Assembly (NCBI GenBank): GCA_006503535.1
Contig: QYRS01000011.1
Span: 868,001 to 932,000 of the forward strand
DNA length: 64,000 nucleotides
Direction of reading: 5' to 3'
DNA from: Arthrinium phaeospermum
Lineage: Eukaryota > Ascomycota > Sordariomycetes > Amphisphaeriales > Apiosporaceae
Shown: in pieces, positions 48,889 through 58,960 of the stretch
How positions within the stretch are numbered: the stretch's first letter is position 1
Layout of the letters: each line of letters begins with the position of its first letter
Made by a program: the position numbers and the translations under genes
The notes under the pieces: model-generated
Databases searched by the model: none
The model's input: only the letters and a program-made list of their open reading frames with translations
What the model was told of the DNA's origin: nothing

Positions 48889-50315
48889 CTACACTTGACT
48901 CTGGGGGGTTTGCCTGGTCTTCAACGAAATCACCGAACCATTGCTGCTCGTCCGAGTTGTCACGTTTCTGTTGTCATGCAATGTGTTCGCCGTGGTCGTC
49001 CAGTCGCTGGGAGCTTCACCCTCGGAGAAATTCAACGTAATGAGAGCAGAAGCGGGTTGGGGCAGGGCATTGATCTCGATGTCGGCATCGGCGTCCTCGA
49101 GCTCCTTGCAGGTGTCGAGGATGCTGTCGTGCCACTGCCGCAGCCTGCCGCCCAGACGTCGCCTGCTACCATTGACGCCACCAAATTCAGTTGGCCGGCG
49201 CTTTTGTTGTGCTCTTCGGGCCGCATCGCCGCTGGTGTCTCTCTGCCGCTGTTGAATAAAAAGCGAGCGGAACGAGACAGAACAGGCGACGAGGAAAGCT
49301 TCGGCGTAGGTATTTGTTAGAATGTAACATGAAAGCCAAGGTAACGTGCACAGAGAAATACAAGACAGAACATACAGACGAGGAACTCAAGGTTAACCCA
49401 GAAGTTTGCTGAAGTATTGAGCTGAGCAGCAGCCGAAGGATCATGGATATTGGCTGAGAAGCCCCCGCGAACAACGGTAATCGCGATGACGAACAGAACA
49501 AGAGAGAACAACGCTGTGAGGATAAGCTTTTGACGCAATTTTATGCGAGATGCCCAGAGTATCGAGATGGGAAAGCAGATGACTGTTTTAGTGAGTAATT
49601 GTTAGGACTTATAACTCAAGGTTGTTAGGGGTGTATGGGAGGCTTGACTTGCTACAAAAGTCCGTGAGCACATCAAACACTACAGATATAATAAACCGAC
49701 GACGAGTTTCGTACAGACTATCCAAGGTGCTACAGGCTTGAAGCATCGTATTGAGATCAGTGCCGATCATGCAATCGAATCTGATGATGCCAATCTGAAC
49801 GACTCCCGAGGCCATGACAAAAACGAAGATAAGCCACCATATGATCAGAAACCTGGGTAATTGACTGCCGAGACGGTAAAAGAATAGAAGAAAGTTGACC
49901 TTGACAAGCCACAGCCCGACATAGGTCGTGATCGAGGTGGCAGCCGAGGCGCGCAGAGAATGTTGAGCATCAGACTCGAAATCCGGACCTGGAGTAAAGG
50001 ATCCATCTACAAGGTGGTTTAGATGGTAGATGTTGTCTACATATACAGTGGCTAGAATGGCCGTGACGAGGAAACAGGCCAGGGATGCCAGCATGAGCCA
50101 GTCCTCGATGATAAGGCGCCGAAAGCAGGCCACGCGAATGTACACCCGCACAGCAAGTGTCGTTATCATGAGACCGGTGCTGATCCAGAGGAAGATCTGG
50201 GGAAATTTGTTAGAGTTACGGGTCCCATATTGATCCAACTAAAGCTCCTCACCTTAAAACCCGCAGGCGACACGAGGTCGTGAACTGGCGCGACTGATCC
50301 TTCCGGGGACGACAT
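48889..50315 (-). CDS. PTH11/rhodopsin-like seven-helix membrane protein
   Basis: Exons 50253-50315, 49656-50196, 49376-49582 and 48889-49298 give 406 residues with consistent phases. Hydrophobic helices include IFLWISTGLMITTLAVRVYI, LMLASLACFLVTAILATVYV, ITTYVGLWLVKVNFLLFFYR, LIIWWLIFVFVMASGVVQIG, FFICFPISILW and LILTALFSLVLFVIAITVV. The phrase IEDWLMLASL after a basic loop, the GLWLVKVNFLLFFYRLG helix and DVLTDFFI(C)FPISILW are diagnostic for the fungal integral membrane (rhodopsin/SAT4) family that includes PTH11-like receptors. No CFEM domain is present. The tail is soluble and Ser/Thr-rich. It is divergent from the bANK regulator, sharing a 624 bp promoter. A sensing role is inference. 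Confidence 0.87.
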
Positions 50316-50703
50316 CTTGGATCTGGGTTGACGCTTGATTTGATATGGATGAAGATGGAGTTTGACTTAGAGTGATGAGATGATCATGAGGGAGGTTATG
50401 AGCGGTGTTGAAGAAATCCTTACGGGTTTCTCTAAACAAGTTCGAGGAGCAACCATTGCTGACCTACACCCTTCCTCTCATCCAGAAGCAGCCTTTTTTA
50501 AGCAGTCATCTTTCGAAATTAAGCCGTTCGAGAAACGCCAGTAAGGATGCCAACCAAGAGTGCTTTACAGCCGAGTACTACCACACACAATACACACAAA
50601 CCAACGACCGACCATCATAGGGCAGGAAGCTACCAGGCAAGCCAACCACTCTCTCCGTTCTCTCACAGTTCAAGTGTGACAGCATGATAGCCTGCTGCCT
50701 ACG

Positions 50704-50717
50704 TGCCAATTTTGGCA
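50704..50717. promoter_or_regulatory. Inverted repeat TGCCAA-TT-TTGGCA
   Basis: Two perfect 6-base arms flank a 2-base spacer in the bidirectional promoter. The shape fits a dimeric DNA-binding protein; no factor is assigned. Confidence 0.45.
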
Positions 50718-50733
50718 ATTTGGGGGGGGAAAT

Positions 50734-50743
50734 ACGACGTCGT
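50734..50743. promoter_or_regulatory. CRE-like palindrome ACGACGTCGT
   Basis: A 10-base perfect palindrome containing GACGTC, the half-site pair bound by many bZIP basic regions. It lies 197 bases upstream of the bANK start codon, so autoregulation is conceivable. Confidence 0.45.
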
Positions 50744-50806
50744 GTAGCACCAAGCGATGATCTACCACTATCCGGTCGGCCCTCAATTATCGCCCAGTAG
50801 GTAGGT

Positions 50807-50838
50807 GCTTACCTCAAGTATTGCTTACCTTAAGTATC
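50807..50838. repeat. 16 bp imperfect tandem repeat in bANK promoter
   Basis: GCTTACCTCAAGTATT at 50807-50822 is followed directly by GCTTACCTTAAGTATC at 50823-50838, identical at 14 of 16 positions. It ends about 100 bases before the bANK ATG. Confidence 0.7.
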
Positions 50839-50939
50839 GATACTGTCATATTAATATTGCACTGCCCGAGACAAGATTGAGTTCCTCTCGAACGCGTAAG
50901 ATTCATGAGGAGAATTCGGGTTGGCCTGAATTACTAACC

Positions 50940-52054
50940 ATGACTGATCCGCATCATAACATGGAACGCTTGGAGACACGCAAGAATGGTCTGCCGACCA
51001 AGTATTGCAGGGACGAAGCCCGCACCCGACGGCGGATACAAAATCGCCTAGCGCAACGCCGCTTTCGCTGTCTGTTCGCACACTGAACCCTTCCGTTGAT
51101 TGATCTGCAGCTGACGAACCAATCGCAGGGAAACAAAATCAGCAGAATGTGCCCCCTTCGACCACGGAACAGGCCGGTGATGGTGGTCAAGTACGAGGGG
51201 AAGTCTTCGGACATGGGGTCGCTTCCTTCTCGCCAAATGACCCACTGGTCAATCAGACCTTGGACTTTGCCACCCCACCCCTAAGCTCCGGATTGAGCCC
51301 CAGCTCATCACTGAGCACTTTCAACATAGACTTGGACCTGGATACACAATGGCTAGATTCACTACTCAACCAACCACAGGAGGCGGTTTTACAGAAAGGA
51401 GATACAAACGTTGCTCCTTCTAGCCCTGGAAAAGCGGCCCGAGATACAAACGTTGCTCCTTCTAGCCCTGGAAAAGCGGCCCGTCCCGCTAATAATAGCC
51501 TCACTGCGGCCACTGTGCCCCTCGGCAAGGGCTGGCTTAATCCCCTGCACAGCGCGGCCGCACGCGGGCACACCCGCATCGTGCGCATGCTGTTGCAGCA
51601 CTGCTGCCTTGTACAGTCGGAACAACAACAACAACAACACAATGGCGGCATTAATGACGACGACGCCTGCGACGCGCGCGACAGCGATGGCCTGACGCCG
51701 CTTGCGCATGCCATCGCCGGCGGCCACGAGGACACCGTGACGGCGCTGCTCTCATACGGGGCGCACCTTGCCGACGTTGACGGCTGCGGTCATGGCGCGC
51801 TGCACTGGGCGGTGCTGCACCAGCGCGAGGCCTGTTTGCGCACGCTCCTCGAGCACGTCGACGCCGCCACTGCGGCCGGGGAAGGAGATGGAACAGAGGA
51901 AGAGTCTCTGGGAAGAAGCTCCGTGGATGAGGTAGTGGACGCCGCGGGTCGCACGCCGCTGCACCTGGCGGCCGAGACGGGCTTCGCAGCAGCCGTCGAC
52001 TTGCTGTTGCAGTACGGCGCAGACCCCAGCGCCAGGGCGTTCAAGGTGCCATGA
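50940..52054 (+). CDS. bANK transcription regulator (bZIP basic region plus ankyrin repeats, TOXE-like)
   Basis: Exon 1 is 50940-51069; a 59 nt intron with a CTGAC branch site (51070-51128) precedes exon 2, 51129-52054. The total is 351 residues. Exon 1 carries a basic region RTRRRIQNRLAQRRFR matching the bZIP consensus NxxAQxxFR. No leucine heptads follow; the next 70 residues are polar and disordered. Four ankyrin-type repeats occupy the C-terminal half: NPLHSAAARGHTRIVRMLL, DGLTPLAHAIAGGHED, GHGALHWAVLHQREACL and AGRTPLHLAAETGFAAAVD. Basic region plus ankyrin repeats without a zipper defines the bANK family typified by TOXE, the HC-toxin cluster activator of Cochliobolus carbonum. It is probably the pathway regulator here. 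The protein stops inside the last repeat (GADPSARAFKVP), a possible mild truncation. Confidence 0.85.
51399..51482. repeat. Exact 42 bp tandem duplication inside the bANK gene
   Basis: Two identical 42-base copies encode two copies of the 14-residue unit DTNVAPSSPGKAAR in the linker before the ankyrin repeats. Frame is preserved. Identity of the copies implies a recent slippage or duplication event. Confidence 0.9.
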
Positions 52055-52679
52055 GACGCCCACGATCGAACGGCCGCTAATTGCTGACATGTAACACATG
52101 GAAATACCAAGCCATCGAGCCTGCCGTTGGTTGCAATCATCATTTCTTCAGCATTGCTGACGTGCATAGCCGGCAATCAATAAATGATGACTGCAGCATT
52201 GCTGACGGTGCATCGACCCAATCAACGCAATTGACAATGCAGCCAACAAGGTAATGAGCCGGGCAACTGGCCGGCGGGTTTCAGCATACTCGGGTTATGC
52301 TGTCTTTGGCAGGCTTCGGCCGTCCGGCGTACGTTTAACAACCATGGAACTTAGAACTGGTAGGGGCAGGAGGAATCTAACTGTCTAACTACAACATAGC
52401 ATTGCGATGGTCAGAAAGTGATGTTGGCGCAATGTGATTTCTGTCCAGTGCTCTGAATGTCAAAGTGAAGTAATACAAATAAGCTCGGGTAACCTTCAGC
52501 GTCAAGGGTCGGATGCACCTGCTCCAAACCCGATACTACATGGTTGGTTGTTGGATACATGCAACATTACTGAAAGCCATGATTGCGGGCTCATGGAAAA
52601 CAAGAAAAGTAGACGGACCTGGTGTGCATTTGCGACTTAATTATTCTTTTGCCGCAATAACATCATCAGTCCTGCGAAT
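52055..52679. promoter_or_regulatory. Promoter region of the P450 gene
   Basis: 625 bp between two plus-strand cluster genes. GTGATTTCTGTCC and a short AT-rich part were seen, but no assignable site. No coding was supported. Confidence 0.4.
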
Positions 52680-54701
52680 ATGACCAACTGTCCTCCAGTA
52701 CATCTCTGGACTATTCTTCAGGGGGAAAACCATGTATTGTCGTGGCATAACTTCTGGCTGTTAGCAGGGGGCTACCTTGCTTATCAACTTGGGTTGGGCA
52801 TCTATAGATGTATGTATCAAGATAAAACTGTTGAAATCGTGGCGCTGACATATTTCCTCCACAGTGTACCTTCATCCCCTTGCAGATATCCCCGGCCCTA
52901 AAGTCGCTGGTACGTGAAGTCCCCCATTGCTTTGAGGCGAAGCCTTTCTGAGTAAACCGCAGCATTTTCGTACTGGTATGAAGCGTATCACGATGCCTGG
53001 CTCGGGGGGAAATATTTTCGGATTATCGATGACATGCATAGAAAATACGGTGCGCTTGCCCTTCAGCACAACCACACCTCAGGGGTCACTTCATGCGGCC
53101 CAGGCCATGCTCTGATACGGAAGTCGTAGGTCATGCTGTCCGGATCAATCCAGACGAAGTACACTTCGATGACCCGGAGAGCATCGAATTACTGTTTCCC
53201 ACAGGCCCAAGAAAAACCAACAAGCCATGGGCCCTCCACAAGAGAACTGGAAGTAGGTCAAACCCCTGCCTCGCCCTCGCCGTGTCATGGATGGCGCGAA
53301 GCTAAGCGCAGCCCCCTTTTACCGCTGCAACAGCACCCGACTCTCTCGTTGCGACTATCGAGCACGACACCCACCGGCGCCGCCGAGCCGCGATCAGCCC
53401 GTTCTTTTCGACCGCGCGGATCCGCACGCTAGACCCCATCATGCAAGAGCACATGGCCAAGATGCTTGCGCGCATGGAAGGTCTGGCTCGCAGAGGAACC
53501 ATTGCTCGAATGCACTACGTCATCAAGGCTGGCACCAGCGACATAATTAACACGTGGGCGTTTGGATGCAGCTTCGGCTTGCTGGATAAAGAGGATTTCG
53601 GCCAGTCATACTACGAGGCTACGGATATTTTCTTCTATCTCAGCCACTGGTTTGGGCAGTTCACATGGTTGGCTGATATACTCCATTCCCTACCTCTTTG
53701 GGCAGTTGCTGCCTTGGTGCCGCCGCTGAGGGAGATGTACGACAAAAAGACAGTAAGTATTTACCTACCTCGTCACGCCGGTCTGGGGTGCGGAAGTATG
53801 GGATGGATTGCTCATTTGGGCCGCTTGCCTACATAGTTCTGGGTCAACAGGCTGCAGGAGATCAGAAGTTCTCCAGAGTCAGACGCCTTTCAAAGCACCA
53901 TCTTCGAGGGTGTTTTGAACGGCAAGTTGGAGAGCGAGGACAAGAGCGATGAGAGGCTGGCGAACGAGGCGCAGCTCCTTGTGTTTGCCGGCGAGGGCAC
54001 GACCGCGTACACCCTCAGCGCTGCCGTCTACGAGATCCTCGCGCATCCGGATGTGGTGCGAAGATTGCGCGACGAGCTGATCCGGGCCCTGTCAGATGCG
54101 GACGCCATACCATCTTTCGCCCAGGTGGAGGGTCTCCCGTATCTGCACGCTGTGGTCCAGGAGACGGTGCGCCTCCACCCCGGCGTCATGGGCCGCCAGG
54201 TGCGCATCTCGCCCGAGGCCCCCATCGCGTACCGCGACAGGCGCAGCGGCGCCGAGTACCTGCTCCCCCCGGGAACGCTGACCTCCATGTCCCCGCTCAC
54301 GACGCACATGAACGCAGAGGTCTTCCCGGACCCGTACGAGTTCATACCCCAGAGGTGGATTGATAACCCTACAATTGCTGCATCGTTTATAGGTTTTTCC
54401 AGAGGTTCAAGAAATTGCGTTGCGTAAGTTGCGTCATCTGTTTCTATGCCTCCTGTTCTTGCATGTCCTGGTCGCTTCTAATATTGTTAATATCAACTTC
54501 AGCATGAACTTCGCGCGCAAGGAATTAGCTGTCATCATCGCCACAATTTTCCGTCAGTATGACTTGTATCAGGGGCAACAAGGAAAGACCATGGAACTAT
54601 ATAAAACGGAACGCAAAAGGGATATTGATCCAACTTCTGATCTCATTATCCCCGCCCCGGCCCGAGGAAGTCAAGGTTTGCGTGTGAGAATTCGTCTATA
54701 A
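52680..54701 (+). CDS. Cytochrome P450 monooxygenase
   Basis: Seven exons are proposed: 52680-52809, 52865-52909, 52963-53049, 53130-53252, 53307-53752, 53837-54423 and 54503-54701 (538 residues). The N-terminal anchor is HNFWLLAGGYLAYQLGLGIY, then the Pro-rich hinge LHPLADIPGPK. Landmarks are the HRRRRAAISPFF helix C, the I-helix FAGEGTTAYT (about residue 330, Glu where Asp is usual), the K-helix ExxR in VQETVRLHP, FIPQRW, and the haem loop FSRGSRNC with ligand Cys471. After the Cys the loop reads VAM, so the usual Gly is Ala. Overall it resembles the trichodiene-oxygenase-like fungal P450s of metabolite clusters. The exon 4/5 junction uses a weak acceptor and is the least certain. Confidence 0.87.
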
Positions 54702-55028
54702 CTATGTAGTTATGGGGGGATTCGTGGGATTATTCTTTAAGAGACTAATAGTGATTTCTGTCATTCAACAACACTCCAAGGCTATGCCGGCGAAATACCA
54801 CAGCAAGCTACCATATGAAACACTGCTGTGGCACTTTAGTAGTGATGCACAGTGCCCCGTCGTGTCATGCCTAATCTAGCTGAAAAGTACTATGGTTCTG
54901 CATCGTTTCTCCTTGTCTGGACGCTACGGCTGGTCCTCCGCAGCAGCATATACAAGGGAGCGTCATAAGGAAACTAGAAGATAAAATGATAGTGAATGAT
55001 GGCTTCTAAGAATGTGATATCTCAAGCC
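54702..55028. other. Convergent spacer
   Basis: 327 bp between the 3' ends of the P450 and the secreted FAD oxidase. Nothing else seen. Confidence 0.5.
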
Positions 55029-56831
55029 TCAGGATCTTGGCTCTTTCTGGGCCCTGCAAAGTCGCCCATCTGCTGCCGGCTTCCAACTTTCATCGCTTCC
55101 CACCGCCGCATTGGCCCAAAGCAAGTTTTTCGGATCATACTTTCGTTTTATAGCCAACAGCCGATCGTAATTCGCACCGAAATAGTCCTCTTTCCAATGT
55201 GTGTTATCAAACGTGGCCTCGTTCATGTACGTGCCACCACCGGGCGTAATGTCTCGAAACATGGCTTGCCATTCGTTCAGACTTTCCTCTCCCGCCCGCA
55301 TGGTATCCCAGTCGGCGTCTGCTTGCCACCCGGTACCAAAGTTCATCTGGTACAGGGAATCTCGCCACGCGGGCAAGACGGCATTGGAGGCGGGCTTGTT
55401 GCCCACGCGGAGATGCGTTACGTTGGCTGCGACGCCGTTGATCTGCCAGGGAATGCTGCTCTTGGCCACGGCGCGCATTGCTGCCACCAGACTTGGGGTA
55501 TCTTGCTCCACCAAGGAGCGGGGGATCAGCCGCCCTCCCAATGTGTTGTTTGTGGAGTAGGCTTGGGGTAAAAACTGGTCATAGATCTCCGCAAAGGTTG
55601 GGTGGACGGTGGTTGTTCCTGCTACCACAGACACATTGAGGGCTCTGATATCGGCTATTACTGGCGCCAGAAGGTCTTCCACCTCGGCTGCCGCCGCATC
55701 AGGCAAGATGGCGTAGATAAGCTGAAACCCCTGAGATGATATTGACCAACCACTACCAAAGCCTGGGACAGCATCGAGCACGAGAGTGTACTTGAGCCAC
55801 ACAGACACAGCGTCCCAGAATACCCCATCGTCGGTGTTCGCAAAGGCGAACGAGCCGCCGGCTACCGGTCCATCAGGATATGCTTTCACCGTCATCGACA
55901 GCACGACAGCGTAGTTGGCTGGGCCGCCGCCGCTGAGAGCCCAGTAGAGGTCAGCGTCGCTGGACTCGGGCGAGACTGTCAGATGCTGGCCCGTCGCCGT
56001 CACCACTTCCCACTCTAGTACCTGATCTGCCGCGAGCCCGTACTTAGCTCCTATAACGCTGTGTCCACCGCCTTGGGTGAAGCCGCCGGCGATGCCCACA
56101 GTAGAGCACGATCCGGTCACGACACGGTAGCCTCGTGCGCTGGCCCCCTTTAGGAGCTCGGAGCCCGTGACACCGGCGCCTACACGCACCGCTGGCCCTG
56201 TGTAGTCGGGGCCGCTGTAGTGGAAGAAGTCCATTTCTTTCAAATTGCGCGTCCATAAGGCCAATGATGCCGCGCCTGTGGAGCGACCCAGGTAATCGTG
56301 GCCGGTGTTCTTGATGGTGAGCCTGATGTTATTTGCCTCGGCGAATTGGATACCCGCGATCGCATCGTCCTTATTCTCGACGTCTATGGCATAGGACGCC
56401 AGCTGGCCCAGAACACATGTGCCATTAGGCCCAAAGAAAGGGCTGCAGGAATTGTTCTGCCAAAAGGAAGACACAACATTGACCGGATCGTTCACGCTGC
56501 CGTGGAAGAAACCATTAGCACGAAAGGCTATGCGTATTATGGAAAACGGACACTATACGTCCCCATCAACTCACAAAGGTGTCAAAGAGGTCCACTCATG
56601 CTGCAATGCGACACATGTTGAAGGCTCGAAATCGCTTCCGTAGCAGGGTTTGCCCAAGGGGATACCTGTGATAAGCCTTCCATTCACAGTTTGATTCAGT
56701 GCATCCCAAGTTTCTCTGCTCGGCCATCCCATATCGGCCGGGAGAAAGTGGCAGTCGGGATTTGCCTGTAAAACAACGAATGAAGCGCCAAAGACTATGC
56801 TTAGGACGACGGCCTTGGCATGTAGCATCAT
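55029..56831 (-). CDS. Secreted FAD-linked oxidoreductase, berberine-bridge-enzyme-like (bicovalent type)
   Basis: Exons 56575-56831 and 55029-56496 (78 nt intron) give 574 residues. The start MLHAKAVVLSIVFGASFVVL is a signal peptide. The PP-type FAD domain has NTGHDYLGRS (His about 152, 8-alpha-histidyl link) and VTGSCSTVGIAGGFTQGGGH (Cys about 216, 6-S-cysteinyl link), so both bonds of bicovalent flavin enzymes are possible. GAKYGLAADQVLEWEVVTA and LYWALSGGGPANYAVVLSMT continue the fold. The C-terminus YDRLLAIKRKYDPKNLLWAN is the BBE signature. Such enzymes oxidise alcohols, form C-C bonds or dehydrogenate late intermediates in fungal pathways, often in the secretory route. It is divergent from a second FAD oxidase over 456 bp. 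Confidence 0.9.
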
Positions 56832-57287
56832 GGTGGCGAGTCAAGAAACTTGGAGTAGGGATAGCACAGCGCAATTGATATGGGTACTCGTGGTGTGAGT
56901 AAATCCCAGGTAATGGGACCTGAGAACGAGGTGATGCCGCACGTGTGACTCCAAAAGACGATGACAGTAGATTGGGTGCTCGTTGAACGGGAGGGACATC
57001 AGCAAAGCCCTGAAGTCTATCTCTCTGCCTGTAGGAACGACCCAGCTGGGCTTTTGGTGGTTGGGGGCCTTCCTGACCTCCATATTACCTTTCAGGGTAC
57101 CTACCCGGACGAATCATATCGAACGATAGTAAGCACACACCTGCACCTTGATTACTAGAAGTTCAAGGAGGGAGGACAGGATTGTACCAGCAGGCAAGAC
57201 AACCTGAGTTATTAGTCGCATACATACATTGGTAATTGCCAACACGGGAACCCGGTCGAGACAACTTGACTACTCCATTCCAGCAAG
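56832..57287. promoter_or_regulatory. Bidirectional promoter of the two FAD oxidase genes
   Basis: 456 bp between start codons of divergent flavin oxidases, implying co-regulation. It contains GGGTACCTACCC near 57096, a nearly symmetric element. No factor is assigned. Confidence 0.5.
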
Positions 57288-58944
57288 ATGAGCAGCATGT
57301 ACCCCTTTGAATCTACCAAGTATGAGCCCGAACCCAGCCTGGCCCAGGCCTACCGACTCCGCACAGCTGGACTCGTGGTGCTGCTCCCCTCAGATGCTGA
57401 GTTCGCTGAGCATCAGCAAAGCCCATGGTCACTTGCAGCGCAGCTCTCCCCTTCTTGTATCGTACGGCCGCGCGACACACAGGAAGTTGCCATAGCCATC
57501 CGCTCCCTTGCGGCGAACCGTTGCGCTTTTGCGGTCCGCAGCGGTGGCCACACCCCCTGGGCCGGGGCAAGTAGTATGTCTGGTGGGATCGTGCTCGACT
57601 TGGGTCTCATGGCGCATACTCGCGTCAACGAGATGCACGACACGGCCGACATCGGCCCGGGGGCGCGATGGAAAGCTGTGTACGCAGAGTTAGCTCAACA
57701 TGGACGCGTGGTGGCGGGTGGCCGGGAAGGAAACGTCGGCGTGGGCGGACTGATCCTGGGAGGGGGAAATACCTTCTTGACAGCAAGGACGGGTTTTGCT
57801 TGCGATACGCTACTTGAATGCGAGATCGTGCTCGCAGATGGGAGTATCATCGTGGCCAACGCGAAACAGAATAGCGATCTCCTCTGGGCACTGAAAGGCG
57901 GTTCGAACAATTTTGGAGTTGTGACCAGGTTCAGGATGCGGACCTTCCCAGCTGCCGAATGCTGGGGAGGACTCACCATATACCCCAAGCAAGCCTCGTC
58001 CCGAACCGTCCAGAACTTGGTAGAATTCACGGAAAATGTACACAGGATGCAAGATAGCAATTTGCTATGTTTCTTTGCCTACACGGGTGCGTGGTCCATC
58101 TAAAACCGTGCACTACCTCCCGCCCCTGACTCTTGTACAGTGAGCACTCCGTTCTGTCTTTGCCGTATCTTGACAGCCGTCCCGCCTTTCCCTAACTTCC
58201 CTCAGCCTCAGATAAAAGAGGTTGTCGTTGGAGTGGCGACCTTGCAGATGGATGGTAACGAACAGTCGCTAGCCTCGGAGGCATGGCGGGGCCTACCATC
58301 CATGCTGTCCACATGCAAGAGAACAACAGTGGCCGAGTACGTAACAGTCCCGGAGCATAGCATGCCCCCGAATTATCAGTAAGTCCTCTCTAGTGTCTTC
58401 TTCCTGACACATATTTTTGATCGCAACTACCATGTACCACAGCAACATTTTCTTTACCGCGACCTTCAAGAACGACAGTCGCATAGCTTCCCACGCCGTC
58501 GAGCTACACGAGGACCTTGCCGCCGAGTTCCAGGCGGAGATTCCGGATGGAGACTTCTGGACCCAGTGCCTGTTGCAGCCACTGCCCATGCTGTACTCTG
58601 CTCGTTCTGCCGCCGCGGGCGGCAACGCCATGGGCTTGGGACGACAAGAGGCCAATGGCTTGCTCCTCGTCGCCGTGGCCATGGTTCGGACGGCGTCGCA
58701 GCAGGAATGGGCATACCCCAAGGTCAAGGGCTTGGTGGAGGCGGTGAAGGCCTTTGCCATGGCGACGGTGGAGGGTGGGAACCTCGGCTGGGTGTACTTG
58801 AATTACGCTGACGCGAGCCAAAACCCGCTGCGCAGCTATGGGGAAGAGAACTTTACAAAATTAGCCCAGGTGGCGGCCAAGTACGATCCTGAGCAGGTCT
58901 TCCAGAAGCTTTGCCCAGGGGGTTTCAAGATCGAAGCCGCATAA
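57288..58944 (+). CDS. FAD-linked oxidoreductase, VAO/BBE superfamily (mono-covalent type, cytosolic)
   Basis: Exons 57288-58086, 58141-58378 and 58443-58944 give 512 residues. There is no signal peptide. The FAD domain reads AVRSGGHTPWAGASSMSGG (His88, likely 8-alpha link) and GGREGNVGVGGLILGGGNTF, where the Cys of bicovalent BBEs is replaced by Glu near residue 147. DTLLECEIVLADGSIIVANA and LLWALKGGSNNFGVVTRF complete the fold. The tail YGEENFTKLAQVAAKYDPEQVFQKL is the BBE-type C-terminus. Related cluster enzymes include oxidases such as solanapyrone synthase; that shared family does not establish the same reaction. The start of exon 2 (STPFCLCRILTAV) fits the frame but is less conserved-looking. 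Its stop codon lies 16 bases from that of the convergent hydrolase gene. Confidence 0.88.
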
Positions 58945-58960
58945 CGCAGTCTCATTTCTC

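Larger units (their letters stand above)
50316..50939. promoter_or_regulatory. Bidirectional promoter of membrane protein and bANK regulator
   Basis: 624 bp between start codons of divergent cluster genes. It contains an inverted repeat (50704-50717), a GACGTC-centred palindrome (50734-50743) and a 16 bp tandem repeat (50807-50838), each listed separately. This density of symmetric elements is higher than in neighbouring spacers I read. Confidence 0.55.
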
